This document shows positions 54,741 through 64,000 of a stretch of 64,000 nt of DNA, in pieces (the stretch's first letter is position 1; each line of letters opens with the position of its first letter). The stretch comes from Bradyrhizobium sp. 138. GTDB lineage: Bacteria > Pseudomonadota > Alphaproteobacteria > Rhizobiales > Xanthobacteraceae. The notes under the pieces were generated by a model. It saw nothing but the letters and a program-made list of their open reading frames with translations. It was not told where the DNA came from and searched no databases. Both the position numbers and the translations under genes were made by a program. The stretch covers positions 62,001-126,000 of the forward strand of contig NZ_JADPKT010000016.1 of the NCBI RefSeq assembly GCF_023074075.1. The letters run 5' to 3'.

Positions 54741-54767
54741 AACACGGCAGTGAAGGAGTCAAAGGTC

Positions 54768-55067
54768 ATGAGTAAGGGTCATCACAACGCCGTCGACCAT
54801 CCCCCGATCATCACAGTAGGCGAGCTCATCGACGAACTCTGCCGTCTGCCGGACACCGCCGTCGTCCACTTCCGCTGCCCCATGCTCGAACAGGAGCTGA
54901 CCTTCTACCGCCTGCGCAAGCGGTCAAAGGATGTCGTCGAAATCGCGGTCAATGCCTATCCGGAAAGTCCCCCGGTCGTGCCCGAGCCGAGCTTCCATGC
55001 GCGGAGCCGCTCGACGTCCTCGCCGCCGGCTCACAATGGCGTTCATCTTCAGAAGGCGCGAGGCTGA
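54768..55067 (+). CDS. Small cytoplasmic protein of unknown function
   Basis: A 99-residue protein with a globular first half (IITVGELIDELCRLPDTAVVHF and FYRLRKRSKDVVEIAV) and a Pro/Ser/Arg-rich tail. The ATG at 54768 follows AAGGAG with some spacing; a GTG at 54750 would add six residues. An EcfG-type promoter candidate upstream suggests induction by general stress. No family is recognised. Confidence 0.65.
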   Translation: MSKGHHNAVDHPPIITVGELIDELCRLPDTAVVHFRCPMLEQELTFYRLRKRSKDVVEIAVNAYPESPPVVPEPSFHARSRSTSSPPAHNGVHLQKARG

Positions 55068-55095
55068 CTGGTAGGCGGTGAGAAGGTGCGGCGGA

Positions 55096-55683
55096 CTATC
55101 CCGCCTTCAGCCCGCGCAGCAGCAGCGCCAGCGTCGCGTCCACGCGCGCGGAGAGATCGGCATCCCTCCACTCGTCGGCATGAGCCGGATGGTGGAAGCG
55201 GACGGTGGCATCGAAGATGGCACGCGCAGTGGTCTTGACGTCGTCCACGGCGAACACGCCCTGCTTCACGCCGTCGCTCAGGATCGCCGCGATCTGGTCG
55301 ATCATGGTGTCCTTGTGACACTTGACGGCCGCGCAGGCCTCGCGCGCCAGCGTCAGATAGGTCTCGAACATCTCGGGGTCGTCGAGCACGCGCGAACGCT
55401 TGGCAGCGAACAGCGTGCGCAGCCAGCGCTCGAGCCTGGCCGGCGCCGGGCCCTGCTCCTCGACGATCGCGCGCAACGGCGCGTCGATGCGATCGAGCCA
55501 GCGTTTGGCCACGGCCTCGCGCAGCGAAGCCTTGCTGGGAAAATGGCGGTAGACGCTGCCGTGGCTCACATCGAGCGCACGGGCAACGTCGACCACGGTG
55601 GCCTTGGCAAGTCCGAAGCGCCTGAGCACGTCCTCGGTGACTTCGAGGATCCGCTCCGGCGTCAAGACAACAGCTTCATTCAT
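55096..55683 (-). CDS. TetR family transcriptional regulator
   Basis: A 195-residue regulator. The HTH is at about 12-55 (LAKATVVDVARALDVSHGSVYRHF). The C-terminal TetR_C domain has two Cys residues (AREACAAVKCHKD). No adjacent transporter or enzyme gene is obviously its target. Dyads in the gap upstream (see the entry for 55877-56242) are possible operators. A possible 33-residue gene stands immediately upstream. Confidence 0.88.
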   Translation of the reverse strand: MNEAVVLTPERILEVTEDVLRRFGLAKATVVDVARALDVSHGSVYRHFPSKASLREAVAKRWLDRIDAPLRAIVEEQGPAPARLERWLRTLFAAKRSRVLDDPEMFETYLTLAREACAAVKCHKDTMIDQIAAILSDGVKQGVFAVDDVKTTARAIFDATVRFHHPAHADEWRDADLSARVDATLALLLRGLKAG

Positions 55684-55774
55684 GCCAGCACCATGTTCCC
55701 GTTGAGGCTCAGTTACCCCGGCAGTAGGGCTGCTTCCGAAGCGCCCTTGCCGGTCGTTTCGGAAAGCCTATGCC

Positions 55775-55876
55775 TTAATGAGGCAGTTTTGCAGCCTGCG
55801 CCGCGATCTGGCGCGCCACCAGCAAATTGAGCCAATGCCCAATCACGCCGGTCAAATTGAGGATTTCGGTCGTCAT
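55775..55876 (-). CDS. Possible 33-residue small protein ahead of tetR
   Basis: A frame of 33 codons: MTTEILNLTGVIG, then HWLNLLVARQIAAQAAKLPH. A GGAG site stands about ten bases before the ATG. The chain would form an amphipathic or membrane helix. It is co-directional with tetR, 91 bases upstream. It may be a small membrane protein, a leader, or a chance frame. Confidence 0.4.
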   Translation of the reverse strand: MTTEILNLTGVIGHWLNLLVARQIAAQAAKLPH

Positions 55877-56242
55877 TGTCTAAGTCTCCATTCGTCCGCG
55901 GTCCCGTTCTTCAATTCGCCCTCCGATCCGAGCTTGCTTCGGATGTCGGGCTCCCCGGGGCTAGTCGCGGGACGCCCAATCGGAGCGTCCGAGAACGGAT
56001 ATACACGTCTCGCTAACAGATTTCAATATCCGTCAGTCAATGATCCGTGATTGACATCTAATTTTTGATCTCCGGGGGGCGGCCCGTCCCGGCCCCACCG
56101 GTGGATTAGCCGTCCCGTACCCCGCTCAGCGGGGCCGGAACGTTTGTTTCGCCCTCGCCGCTCTGTTAAATCACGGCGTAAAAAGCATTTTGGCCGGCGC
56201 CACCCCTCGAGGACCGCCCGCCCACCTTCCTGGAGCCGTCAG
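55877..56242. other. Non-coding divergent region between the small gene and purB
   Basis: About 365 bases without a supported gene. It holds two dyads suited to a TetR dimer: ACGGATAT (55995-56002) with ATATCCGT (56026-56033), and GTCAAT (56036-56041) with ATTGAC (56050-56055). A short GC hairpin CCCCGC-TCA-GCGGGG lies at 56120-56134. The purB promoter should lie between about 56040 and 56200; none is called. Confidence 0.55.
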
Positions 56243-57550
<1,308 letters not shown>

Positions 57551-57560
57551 GCACCGATGC

Positions 57561-57637
57561 GTAGCCCGGGTGAGCGCAGCGATACCCGGGGACCCTCTCA
57601 CAGAGATCCCGGATGTCGCTTCGCTCATCCGGGCTAC
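57561..57637. repeat. Inverted-repeat element (GTAGCCCGGGTGAGCG type)
   Basis: Arms GTAGCCCGGGTGAGCG (57561-57576) and CGCTCATCCGGGCTAC (57622-57637) pair with one mismatch. It lies in the gap between purB and the amidohydrolase gene and is another REP-type dispersed palindrome. Confidence 0.8.
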
Positions 57638-57663
57638 CGCAAAAACAAAACGGATCCCACCTC

Positions 57664-58836
57664 ATGCCCATCGTCAACCGCGTTGCCGCCCTCTCCGACG
57701 AAATGGCCGCCTGGCGCCATGACTTCCACGAGAATCCCGAATTGCTCTACGAGGTCCACCGCACCGCCGGCATCGTCGCCGATCGCTTGCGCGAATTCGG
57801 CTGCGACGAGGTGGTGACGGGCATCGGCCGGACCGGAGTCGTCGGCGTGATCCGCGGCCGCAAGTCCGCCTCCGGCAAGACCATCGGCCTGCGCGCCGAC
57901 ATGGACGCGCTGCCGATCATGGAAACCTCGGGCGTGCCTTATGCATCGAAGGTCCCCGGCAAGATGCACGCCTGCGGCCATGACGGCCACACCGCGATGT
58001 TGCTGGGCGCCGCCAAATACCTCGCCGAGACGCGCAATTTCGACGGCACGGCGATCATGATCTTCCAGCCCGCCGAGGAAGGCGGCGGCGGCGGTAAGGC
58101 CATGGTCGAGGACGGGCTGATGGCGCGCTGGAACATCCAGGAGGTCTACGGCATGCACAACATGCCGAACCTGCCCGAAGGCCATTTCGCAACCACGCCC
58201 GGCGCGATGCTCGCCTCCTCCGACAACATCCAGATCACGGTCCACGGCAAGGGCGGCCACGCCGGCGCGGGCCCGCACAAATCCGTCGACAGCGTGCTGA
58301 TCGGCTCGCAGATCGTCAACGCGCTGCAATCGATCGTGGCGCGCAACGTCGATCCGCTGAAATCAGCGGTGATCTCGATCACGCAATTCCACTCCGGCAC
58401 CGCCTTCAACATCATCCCTGAAATCGCCGAGCTCGGCGGCACCGTGCGCACGCTCGATCCTGAGGTGCGCGACCTCGTCGAGCGCCGCATCGGCGAAGTC
58501 GCCGACAGCATTGCGCGTGCCTATGGCGGCTCGGCCGAGACCAAGTACACGCGGATGTATCCGGTGACGATGAACCATGCGCGCGAGGCCGGCCTTGCCG
58601 CCGACGTCGCCCGCGACATCGTCGGCGCTGAGCGCGTCAACGACAAGTTCATCCCGATGATGGGTGCCGAGGATTTCTCCTTCATGCTGGAAGCCCGTCC
58701 CGGCGCGATGGTGCTGGTCGGCATGGGCGACGGCAACGAGTGCCACCACCCGGCCTACGTCTTCAACGACAACATCCTCGGCCACGGCGCCTCGTTCTGG
58801 GCGCGCCTGGTCGAGACGCGGATGCCGGCGGGTTAG
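57664..58836 (+). CDS. M20 family amidohydrolase (hippurate hydrolase type)
   Basis: A 390-residue metallopeptidase of family M20D. Metal ligands are visible in MHACGHDGHTAML, the acidic EEGGGGGKAMVEDG, YGMHNMPNLPEG and near the C-terminus NECHHPAYVFN. The dimerisation domain starts at ITVHGKGGHAGAGPH. Such enzymes hydrolyse N-acyl amino acids, hippurate or indole-3-acetyl amino acids. The substrate is not resolved. The ATG at 57664 gives normal family length. Confidence 0.9.
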   Translation: MPIVNRVAALSDEMAAWRHDFHENPELLYEVHRTAGIVADRLREFGCDEVVTGIGRTGVVGVIRGRKSASGKTIGLRADMDALPIMETSGVPYASKVPGKMHACGHDGHTAMLLGAAKYLAETRNFDGTAIMIFQPAEEGGGGGKAMVEDGLMARWNIQEVYGMHNMPNLPEGHFATTPGAMLASSDNIQITVHGKGGHAGAGPHKSVDSVLIGSQIVNALQSIVARNVDPLKSAVISITQFHSGTAFNIIPEIAELGGTVRTLDPEVRDLVERRIGEVADSIARAYGGSAETKYTRMYPVTMNHAREAGLAADVARDIVGAERVNDKFIPMMGAEDFSFMLEARPGAMVLVGMGDGNECHHPAYVFNDNILGHGASFWARLVETRMPAG

Positions 58837-58872
58837 GACCGGTCTTGTTATGGGAGACGAGGCGCGGTCTGG

Positions 58873-60714
58873 TCAGTTGCAGATCTCGCCAGTAATCTTC
58901 ACGACCCCGCTGCCTGCACTGGGCACCAAACCAAGGCGGCACCCCTTTGCGACCGGTCTGCAGCCGGCCTGACCGCAGATCATCTGACCGGAGGCTTGCG
59001 ACTTTGGTGCCGCAGATTCCGCTTCTTTCCGGTCCTGATCGCGCCTCTTCGGTTCCTCGCGCGTCGCGACCGGCTTCTTCTCCTGGACCTTCTCGCATTC
59101 GTTGTCGTCGCCGAGACGATAGCCGGGGCGGCAAGTGATCTTCACGCATTGATCGCCATCGGCCTTGAAGCCGAAATTGCACACCAGCGGACAGACCCGT
59201 CCCGGCTTCGCCTTGAGCGCGTCGAGCGCGTCGACGCTGGCGAGCTTCACGTCGAACTGGGTGCCGGCATATTTGTTGAAAAGCGTCAGCGACCGTTGCG
59301 CGGCCGAGCTCCACTCGCTCTCCGCAGATGAGGTCAGGCAGCCGACGCGGCGCAATTCGCTCTGTACCGATTTGGAAAGCTCGGCTGCCGATAATGTCGA
59401 TGCGGGCCCAGGCGACAGCGCGGCCACTTTCCGGTTCTCGACTTCGGGCATCTGCCGATCGGCGGCAGGCTTGGCCCCCTGCTCCGCTTTCTCGGCGGCC
59501 TGCTTGGCGGCCAGCTCGGCCTTGGCCTTCTCTGCCGCCTGTTTCTCGGCCAGCGCTTTCGCGGCCGCCGCCTCGGCGGCCTTGCGCTGATGCTCGGCCG
59601 CTTCCGCTTTGGCCTGTTCGATCTGCTTTTGCTTCTCCGCAGCGATTCGCGCCTCTTCGGCGGCCTTGGCCGCAGCAGCAGCCTTCTCCTGCTCGGCTTT
59701 CTGGGCACGCTCGGCAATGAGCCGTGCCTTTTCCTGCTCGGCCGTCTTGGCCTTTTGCTCGGCAGCGACGCGCGTCTCTTCGGCGCCTATCTTGTTCAAC
59801 TGTCCCTTGGCGAGGTTGGCATAAAAGCCGTCCGGGTACGCCGCCAAAAAGGCTTCCCAGGCATCGCGCGTCGCAAGCTGGAGCGCGAGCTCGTAGTCCC
59901 TGCGAATGGCATCCTGCGGGTTTGCCTGCGGACCGGTCGCGGCCGGCTTCACCACGAGCGGCACGTCGTCGCCGCCGAGCGAGCCGTAGACGTAAGGCTC
60001 CTGCTTGTAGCCGGTGGTCTTGAGCACGTCGTCGCGGACGAAGCCGAACGCCTTGCGCAGATCGAGGCCCGGCTTCGGCAGGTGCTCGACCAGCGCGGTG
60101 GCGAACGGACTGTTGCGGGAATCGCCGTCGGATGCGGTCGAGCCGGCCTTCGCGGCGAAGGCAATCATCGTATTCGGGCTGGTTGGCTCCACCTTGGCCA
60201 AGCCGCGTCCGATCGCGCGCGAGGCCAGCGTGCGCTTCATCGACTTGGCAAACGGGTTATCGCGGCAGGCATCGAGGATGATCAGACGCAGCTGCTTGGC
60301 GGGCTCGACTGCGAACATTGCGCGCTCGACAGGGATGGTCTCGTCGAGAACGTCGCCATCCGTCTCCAGCGTCGCGTCGGTCGGAATCAGATAATTGTTG
60401 CCGTCGAGCTCGATGCCGTGGCCGGCATAATAGATCACCGCCATGTCCGCATCGCGGGACCTACCGGCGAACTCGCGCAACATGCGTCGCATCTCGCTCG
60501 CACTGAGATCCAGCCTGACATCGACGGAATCGAAGCCTGCCTTCTTGAACATGCCGCCGATCAGGGTGGCATCGTTCACGGGATTGTTGAGCTTGGGCGC
60601 GCTCTTGTAGGCCGAATTCCCAATGATGAGCGCGACCCGCCGATCGGCGTGTGCCGATCCGCAGGTAAGTCCCATCGCCACTATCAACAATGCAAATAGC
60701 CGAAACGGAATCAC
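58873..60714 (-). CDS. Secreted caspase-like (C14) protein with coiled coil and Cys-rich tail
   Basis: A 613-residue periplasmic protein. A signal peptide is cleaved near SAHA-D (about 23). The metacaspase-like domain (about 24-255) has the catalytic His in YYAGHGIEL and Cys in ILDACRDNPF. A linker and a long Ala/Glu/Lys/Gln-rich coiled coil (about 310-425) follow. The C-terminal 180 residues have Cys-rich stretches, PLVCNFGFKADGDQC and TCRPGYRLGDDNEC. Such secreted caspase-fold proteins are common in rhizobia; the substrate is unknown. Confidence 0.87.
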   Translation of the reverse strand: MIPFRLFALLIVAMGLTCGSAHADRRVALIIGNSAYKSAPKLNNPVNDATLIGGMFKKAGFDSVDVRLDLSASEMRRMLREFAGRSRDADMAVIYYAGHGIELDGNNYLIPTDATLETDGDVLDETIPVERAMFAVEPAKQLRLIILDACRDNPFAKSMKRTLASRAIGRGLAKVEPTSPNTMIAFAAKAGSTASDGDSRNSPFATALVEHLPKPGLDLRKAFGFVRDDVLKTTGYKQEPYVYGSLGGDDVPLVVKPAATGPQANPQDAIRRDYELALQLATRDAWEAFLAAYPDGFYANLAKGQLNKIGAEETRVAAEQKAKTAEQEKARLIAERAQKAEQEKAAAAAKAAEEARIAAEKQKQIEQAKAEAAEHQRKAAEAAAAKALAEKQAAEKAKAELAAKQAAEKAEQGAKPAADRQMPEVENRKVAALSPGPASTLSAAELSKSVQSELRRVGCLTSSAESEWSSAAQRSLTLFNKYAGTQFDVKLASVDALDALKAKPGRVCPLVCNFGFKADGDQCVKITCRPGYRLGDDNECEKVQEKKPVATREEPKRRDQDRKEAESAAPKSQASGQMICGQAGCRPVAKGCRLGLVPSAGSGVVKITGEICN

Positions 60715-60869
60715 TTGCGTCCCCCCGGATGCAATTCCCTGAGACTATTCGGTAGCGTCGCCGAATGCTAATTCTTCCTATGTGATGCCGGTCACACAGG
60801 ACTCTTCAAACGGGGGTAAGGATAATGCGGCGAAGGGTCGCCCTGCTGTCGAACTATGCCCAAACGGCG

Positions 60870-62777
60870 CTACATTTGCACGACCTCATGGCGCATCACG
60901 AACGGTGCAAGCAGCGCGTGCACCTCGCTGGCAACCCGCTCGCGCTGGTCGGCCGGTAGACCGGCAAGCGTGACAGTCGCGATCGAGCCGTGGCTGCCAT
61001 GGGCGCCGACCTTCACCTTGCAATCGATGCCGCGATCGACCAGCGGCGCCAGCACCTTGGTGAACACGCGCTCGGCCGCATCCCAGCGCAGCTGCGGCTT
61101 GAACACCTTGCCGACGCCGGTCACCGGCATCGGATCGATCGGGATGACCTGCACCGGAACGGCGGCACGCTCCGGCGTGCGCTCGCGTACCCACGTCTCC
61201 AATTCGCCCGGCTCGACCTTGGCGCCCGGCTTCAGCTGCACGTAGCCCACCGGCAGTTCGCCGGCATAGGCGTCGGGCTGGCCGACCACGGCGGCGAAGC
61301 CGACGGCGGGATGGCGGAACATGATCTCTTCGATCGGCGCCGGATCGATGTTGTGGCCGCCGCGGATCACGAGATCCTTGGCGCGACCGGTGATCCAGAG
61401 ATAGCCGTCGGCATCGACGCGGCCGAGATCGCCGGAATTGACCCAGGCCTCGTCGACGAAGGCGCCGTTGTTGTGTTCGTCGTTGAGATAGCCGTCGAAC
61501 ACGCCGGGCCCGGCCATGATGACGACACCGATCTCGTCCGGCTTGCAGTCGCGGATCAGGCAGCCGTCGGCATCGAGCTGCACGATACGCACGCGCGAAT
61601 AGGGCATGGGCAGGCCGACCGAGCCGAGGCGGATCGGCCGTGACGGATAGGCAAGCGTGTGCACGCTCGAGGTCTCGGTCATGCCGTAGACCTCGACCAC
61701 CGGCAGCTTCAACCTGTCCTGGATCGCCGAGCCAACCGCGACGGGGATCGCCGAGCCGCCGCCGGCTGCATATTTCAGGCTGGAGATATCAGCGTTGCCC
61801 GGCGGCACCGCGAGCGTCGCGGCCAGCACCGTCGGCACGCTGGACAGCGCCTCCGGCTTGAAGCGCTCGACGAGCTGCCAGATGTTCTTCACCGCGTTCG
61901 GGTTGCGCCAGCCGCTCGGCGACAGCACGACCAGCGATGCCCCGCTCGACAGCGTCGTGAGCACCTGCGTCAGCGAGCCCCCGACGTGAAACAGCGGCAT
62001 GCCAAACAGCAGATTGGCGCCCGGCTTCCCCTTCAGCAGCAGGTGGAGCGCCCAGGCCTGATAGACTTGGTTCGTATGCGTGTGCCGCACCAGCTTTGGC
62101 GTGCCCGTGGTGCCGCCGGTGTGGAAATAGGCGGCGATCTCGCCGCCAAGGATCTTGCGTCCGCTGACGAGCCGGTCGGACGGCTGCTGCTTGATCAGGT
62201 CGTTGAAGGCAAAGATGCCCTTGGCGGGATCGCCGCCGCCGAACACCTGCACGATCGCCTTGAGGTGCTTGAGCTGCGGGCGGATCTGCTCGACCTTCTG
62301 CCAGATGTCGGTGCCGGGCATCGGCCCGAGCGCCACCAGGATTTTCGTCTGCGCGGCCTCCAGTATCTCGGCGATCTGATACGGCTCGAGCAGTGGATTG
62401 ACGGGATTGGCGATGCCCGCGGCCTCGGCGCCGAACAGCGTCACGAACGCATCGGGGACCAGCGGCAGCATGAAGCTGATGACGTCGCCCTTCTCCGCGC
62501 CCAGCGCGTGAAACATGTTGGCGGCCTGCGTGACGCGCGCGACGAAGTCCCGGTAGGTCACCACCAGCGGCGTGTCGGCGGGATCGGCGTTTTGCAGAAA
62601 CTGGATCGCCGCGCCGTCGGGATTGCGCGCCGCCCCGAGCCTGATCGCGTCATAGGTGCTCTCGGCCGCGATGCGGTCGGGATAAGGGACCTGCTCGAAG
62701 GCCCGGACTTCCGCGTCCGTCGCCAGTTCCGGATAGTCGTTGCCGATAAACCGATCGAGCGCGTGGATACCCGCCAT
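60870..62777 (-). CDS. Acyl-CoA synthetase (AMP-forming)
   Basis: A 635-residue adenylate-forming enzyme. The P-loop is in HTGGTTGTPKLVRHTH, the A5 motif VEVYGMTETSS, the A7/A8 motif NSGDLGRVDADGYLWITGRAKD and the catalytic Lys in PVTGVGKVFKPQLR. It activates a carboxylic acid to its acyl-CoA, probably of fatty or aromatic type. The start at 62777 has a strong GGGAGG; a 56-residue upstream extension has no support. It is monocistronic within the window. Confidence 0.9.
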   Translation of the reverse strand: MAGIHALDRFIGNDYPELATDAEVRAFEQVPYPDRIAAESTYDAIRLGAARNPDGAAIQFLQNADPADTPLVVTYRDFVARVTQAANMFHALGAEKGDVISFMLPLVPDAFVTLFGAEAAGIANPVNPLLEPYQIAEILEAAQTKILVALGPMPGTDIWQKVEQIRPQLKHLKAIVQVFGGGDPAKGIFAFNDLIKQQPSDRLVSGRKILGGEIAAYFHTGGTTGTPKLVRHTHTNQVYQAWALHLLLKGKPGANLLFGMPLFHVGGSLTQVLTTLSSGASLVVLSPSGWRNPNAVKNIWQLVERFKPEALSSVPTVLAATLAVPPGNADISSLKYAAGGGSAIPVAVGSAIQDRLKLPVVEVYGMTETSSVHTLAYPSRPIRLGSVGLPMPYSRVRIVQLDADGCLIRDCKPDEIGVVIMAGPGVFDGYLNDEHNNGAFVDEAWVNSGDLGRVDADGYLWITGRAKDLVIRGGHNIDPAPIEEIMFRHPAVGFAAVVGQPDAYAGELPVGYVQLKPGAKVEPGELETWVRERTPERAAVPVQVIPIDPMPVTGVGKVFKPQLRWDAAERVFTKVLAPLVDRGIDCKVKVGAHGSHGSIATVTLAGLPADQRERVASEVHALLAPFVMRHEVVQM

Positions 62778-62949
62778 GGAATTCCATCCTCCCTCAGATG
62801 CATGTCCCCGCCCCTGTCTTTTGACATTTTGCTGCGGCGAGGCTTCGGCCGATGGTCGGCCGAGCCGGCAGAATGATGGATGATTTGGCGTTCGTCCATG
62901 GCCGATGCAATCAGCCACACGCTGCGATCCGTCGTTACCCCTCAAGACG

Positions 62950-63771
62950 TTACGGGCGGTCGGGCGTCCAGCCCACCGCGTTGAAATCGGCCGGAGCCGG
63001 CATCACTTCCGGCTCGGCAGTAGCCTTGCGCAGGACTGCCTTCAGAGGGTCCGAAACTGCAACCTCGATCGGGACGTTCGTCTTGCTGACAGCAAGTATC
63101 CCGATCAGTTCTGGCGGCGCGGCCATCACGTAGCGGTCCGCAGCTTCGATCAGCCGAAGCACCTCCTCGCGAATGAAAGCCGCCGACCATGCCGATGGCA
63201 GGCCCCTAACGGCAGTAAATTCCTCGGCCGGAATCGACAACGCATGCCGACGGATTTCTTCGATAGTCCGGTGCGGAGAGAAATTGGGCGGCTTGCCCGC
63301 CGCAGCAAGCACGAGCGGCCCGAGCGGACAATAGTCGCGGCCGATGGCCACGAGATCGGCGATGTCGCGCGCCTTCGAACGACCTGCGGCAGCTAGCACC
63401 TTGTTGACGGCAAGATCGGCCTGATGAAGACGGGCACCCCATTCCTCATCTCGAATGAGCGGAAAGAAACGGAGCTTCGTCTCGGCGAACCATTGGATGA
63501 TCGTCGACTCGCCATCGCGCGAAACGGTCGCATCGACGCAGCCATAGACGATGAAGTCCCGATGCGCCTTGAAGCCGGCTGCATCGAGGGCGGCCAGATC
63601 GGCCTTTGCGGTCTCGGTCACCTCCTCATCGGTGTCATGGAAAATGTCGATGTCGTCGGATCGCCTTTGCCAATCCTTATTGAGCATCAAGCCGCCTGCA
63701 AGATAGCTGCTCTTCGAGCGGTTCTTGGCCAGAAGCCGCAGAATGTCGCTCTGTAGCTTGCTTAGAGCCAT
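62950..63771 (-). CDS. Nucleotidyltransferase-fold protein (AbiEii/MNT-like)
   Basis: A 273-residue protein. Residues about 22-50 hold the nucleotidyltransferase pattern: GG in YLAGGLML followed by RRSDDIDIFHD. This is the Gly-Gly ... Asp-x-Asp core of the DNA polymerase beta-like superfamily that includes the AbiEii-type toxins. The C-terminal half is mostly helical. The start at 63771 lies 1 base after the stop of the upstream gene (TAAGATG), so the two form an operon of toxin-antitoxin size. Target and activity are not readable. Confidence 0.72.
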   Translation of the reverse strand: MALSKLQSDILRLLAKNRSKSSYLAGGLMLNKDWQRRSDDIDIFHDTDEEVTETAKADLAALDAAGFKAHRDFIVYGCVDATVSRDGESTIIQWFAETKLRFFPLIRDEEWGARLHQADLAVNKVLAAAGRSKARDIADLVAIGRDYCPLGPLVLAAAGKPPNFSPHRTIEEIRRHALSIPAEEFTAVRGLPSAWSAAFIREEVLRLIEAADRYVMAAPPELIGILAVSKTNVPIEVAVSDPLKAVLRKATAEPEVMPAPADFNAVGWTPDRP

Positions 63772-63772
63772 C

Positions 63773-64000
63773 TTAGTCCTCGCACGCGCTGACCCGATCG
63801 AGCATCTTCCTGCCCATCGCAAATGCCTTTGCATCGCCGCGATCGATCATGGCGCGGGCGGCGACCGCGGCACGTGACCGGAGATCGGGAAGCCGATCGA
63901 GATCGACGTTATCCAGTATGCGCGGTCCGTAGAGACGGAGTGCATCGTCGAGGAGTGACTGGAGCTCTTTGGTCCGGCGATATTCCGCCCGTATGCGCGA
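63773..64000 (-). CDS. C-terminal part of an unknown protein upstream of the nucleotidyltransferase
   Basis: An open frame of 75 codons entering from the right window edge and ending at TAA 63775-63773. The visible residues are helical and rich in Arg, Asp and Leu (RTKELQSLLDDALRLYG, RAAVAARAMIDRGDAKAF). The stop is one base from the nucleotidyltransferase start. It may be the antitoxin or partner of that gene; nothing identifies its family. Confidence 0.6.
   Translation of the reverse strand, partial: SRIRAEYRRTKELQSLLDDALRLYGPRILDNVDLDRLPDLRSRAAVAARAMIDRGDAKAFAMGRKMLDRVSACED

Overview
The window looks like chromosome from a slow-growing alphaproteobacterium of the Bradyrhizobium / Nitrobacteraceae type. 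This is inferred from four things: very high GC with GC-rich third positions, abundant branched-chain amino-acid type (Liv) ABC transporters, a cox-like molybdenum hydroxylase maturation cluster next to pca genes, and short dispersed palindromic elements (CGTCATTGCGAG..., GTAGGGTGGATTAG..., CCCTCTCCCGC...GCGGGAGAGGG) typical of that group. I see no tRNA, rRNA, CRISPR array, insertion sequence, integrase or prophage. Almost all of the DNA is coding.

Layout. (1) 1-6988: a Liv-type uptake operon on the minus strand (Tat-exported binding protein, two permeases, two ordinary ATPases and a third, odd ATPase cut by the window edge), divergent from an RpiR/SIS regulator and an SDR oxidoreductase. (2) 7063-15000: an L,D-transpeptidase-like (DUF2778) protein with a consensus CtrA box upstream, a FecR-domain protein paired with a CHASE2 adenylate cyclase, and a lipid-linked glycosylation pair (GT39 plus GT2-GtrA). 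(3) 14976-24700: DUF72/DUF488, PhzF, a TetR-controlled efflux operon (membrane fusion lipoprotein, ABC ATPase, ABC-2 permease) with an adenylate cyclase at its end, an ArsR-SRPBCC-GFA operon and small secreted proteins. (4) 24894-31684: a molybdenum hydroxylase cluster in the order coxG, coxS, coxM, MoxR ATPase, VWA protein, split XdhC and a MoeA-like/MocA fusion, but without the catalytic large subunit coxL. (5) 31856-34522: pcaB, pcaD, pcaC of the protocatechuate branch without pcaHG. (6) 35668-40756: a complete second Liv operon ending in a strong terminator.

(7) 40838-48047: a receiver protein divergent from a large hybrid histidine kinase, a P1-family peptidase, a KTSC protein, an EF-hand protein, rpe and three very small genes. 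(8) 48073-52429: a five-gene minus-strand cluster combining a MotA/TolQ/ExbB-like channel protein, a one-TM partner with a periplasmic beta-rich domain, a two-TM protein, a calcineurin-type phosphatase and a Ser/Thr kinase fused to a universal-stress domain. It is divergent from a NarL-type two-component pair. I find no description that fits this arrangement and rank it the best candidate for an undescribed system. (9) 54768-64000: a small gene with an EcfG-like promoter, a TetR gene with a possible 33-residue leader gene, purB, an M20 amidohydrolase, a caspase-like periplasmic protein, an acyl-CoA synthetase, and at the right edge a nucleotidyltransferase behind a truncated partner gene, arranged like a toxin-antitoxin pair.

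Signalling is a recurring theme: two class III adenylate cyclases, two two-component systems, one Ser/Thr kinase, two calcium-type EF-hand proteins and four one-component regulators. Functional names rest on motifs read by eye. No database search was run.
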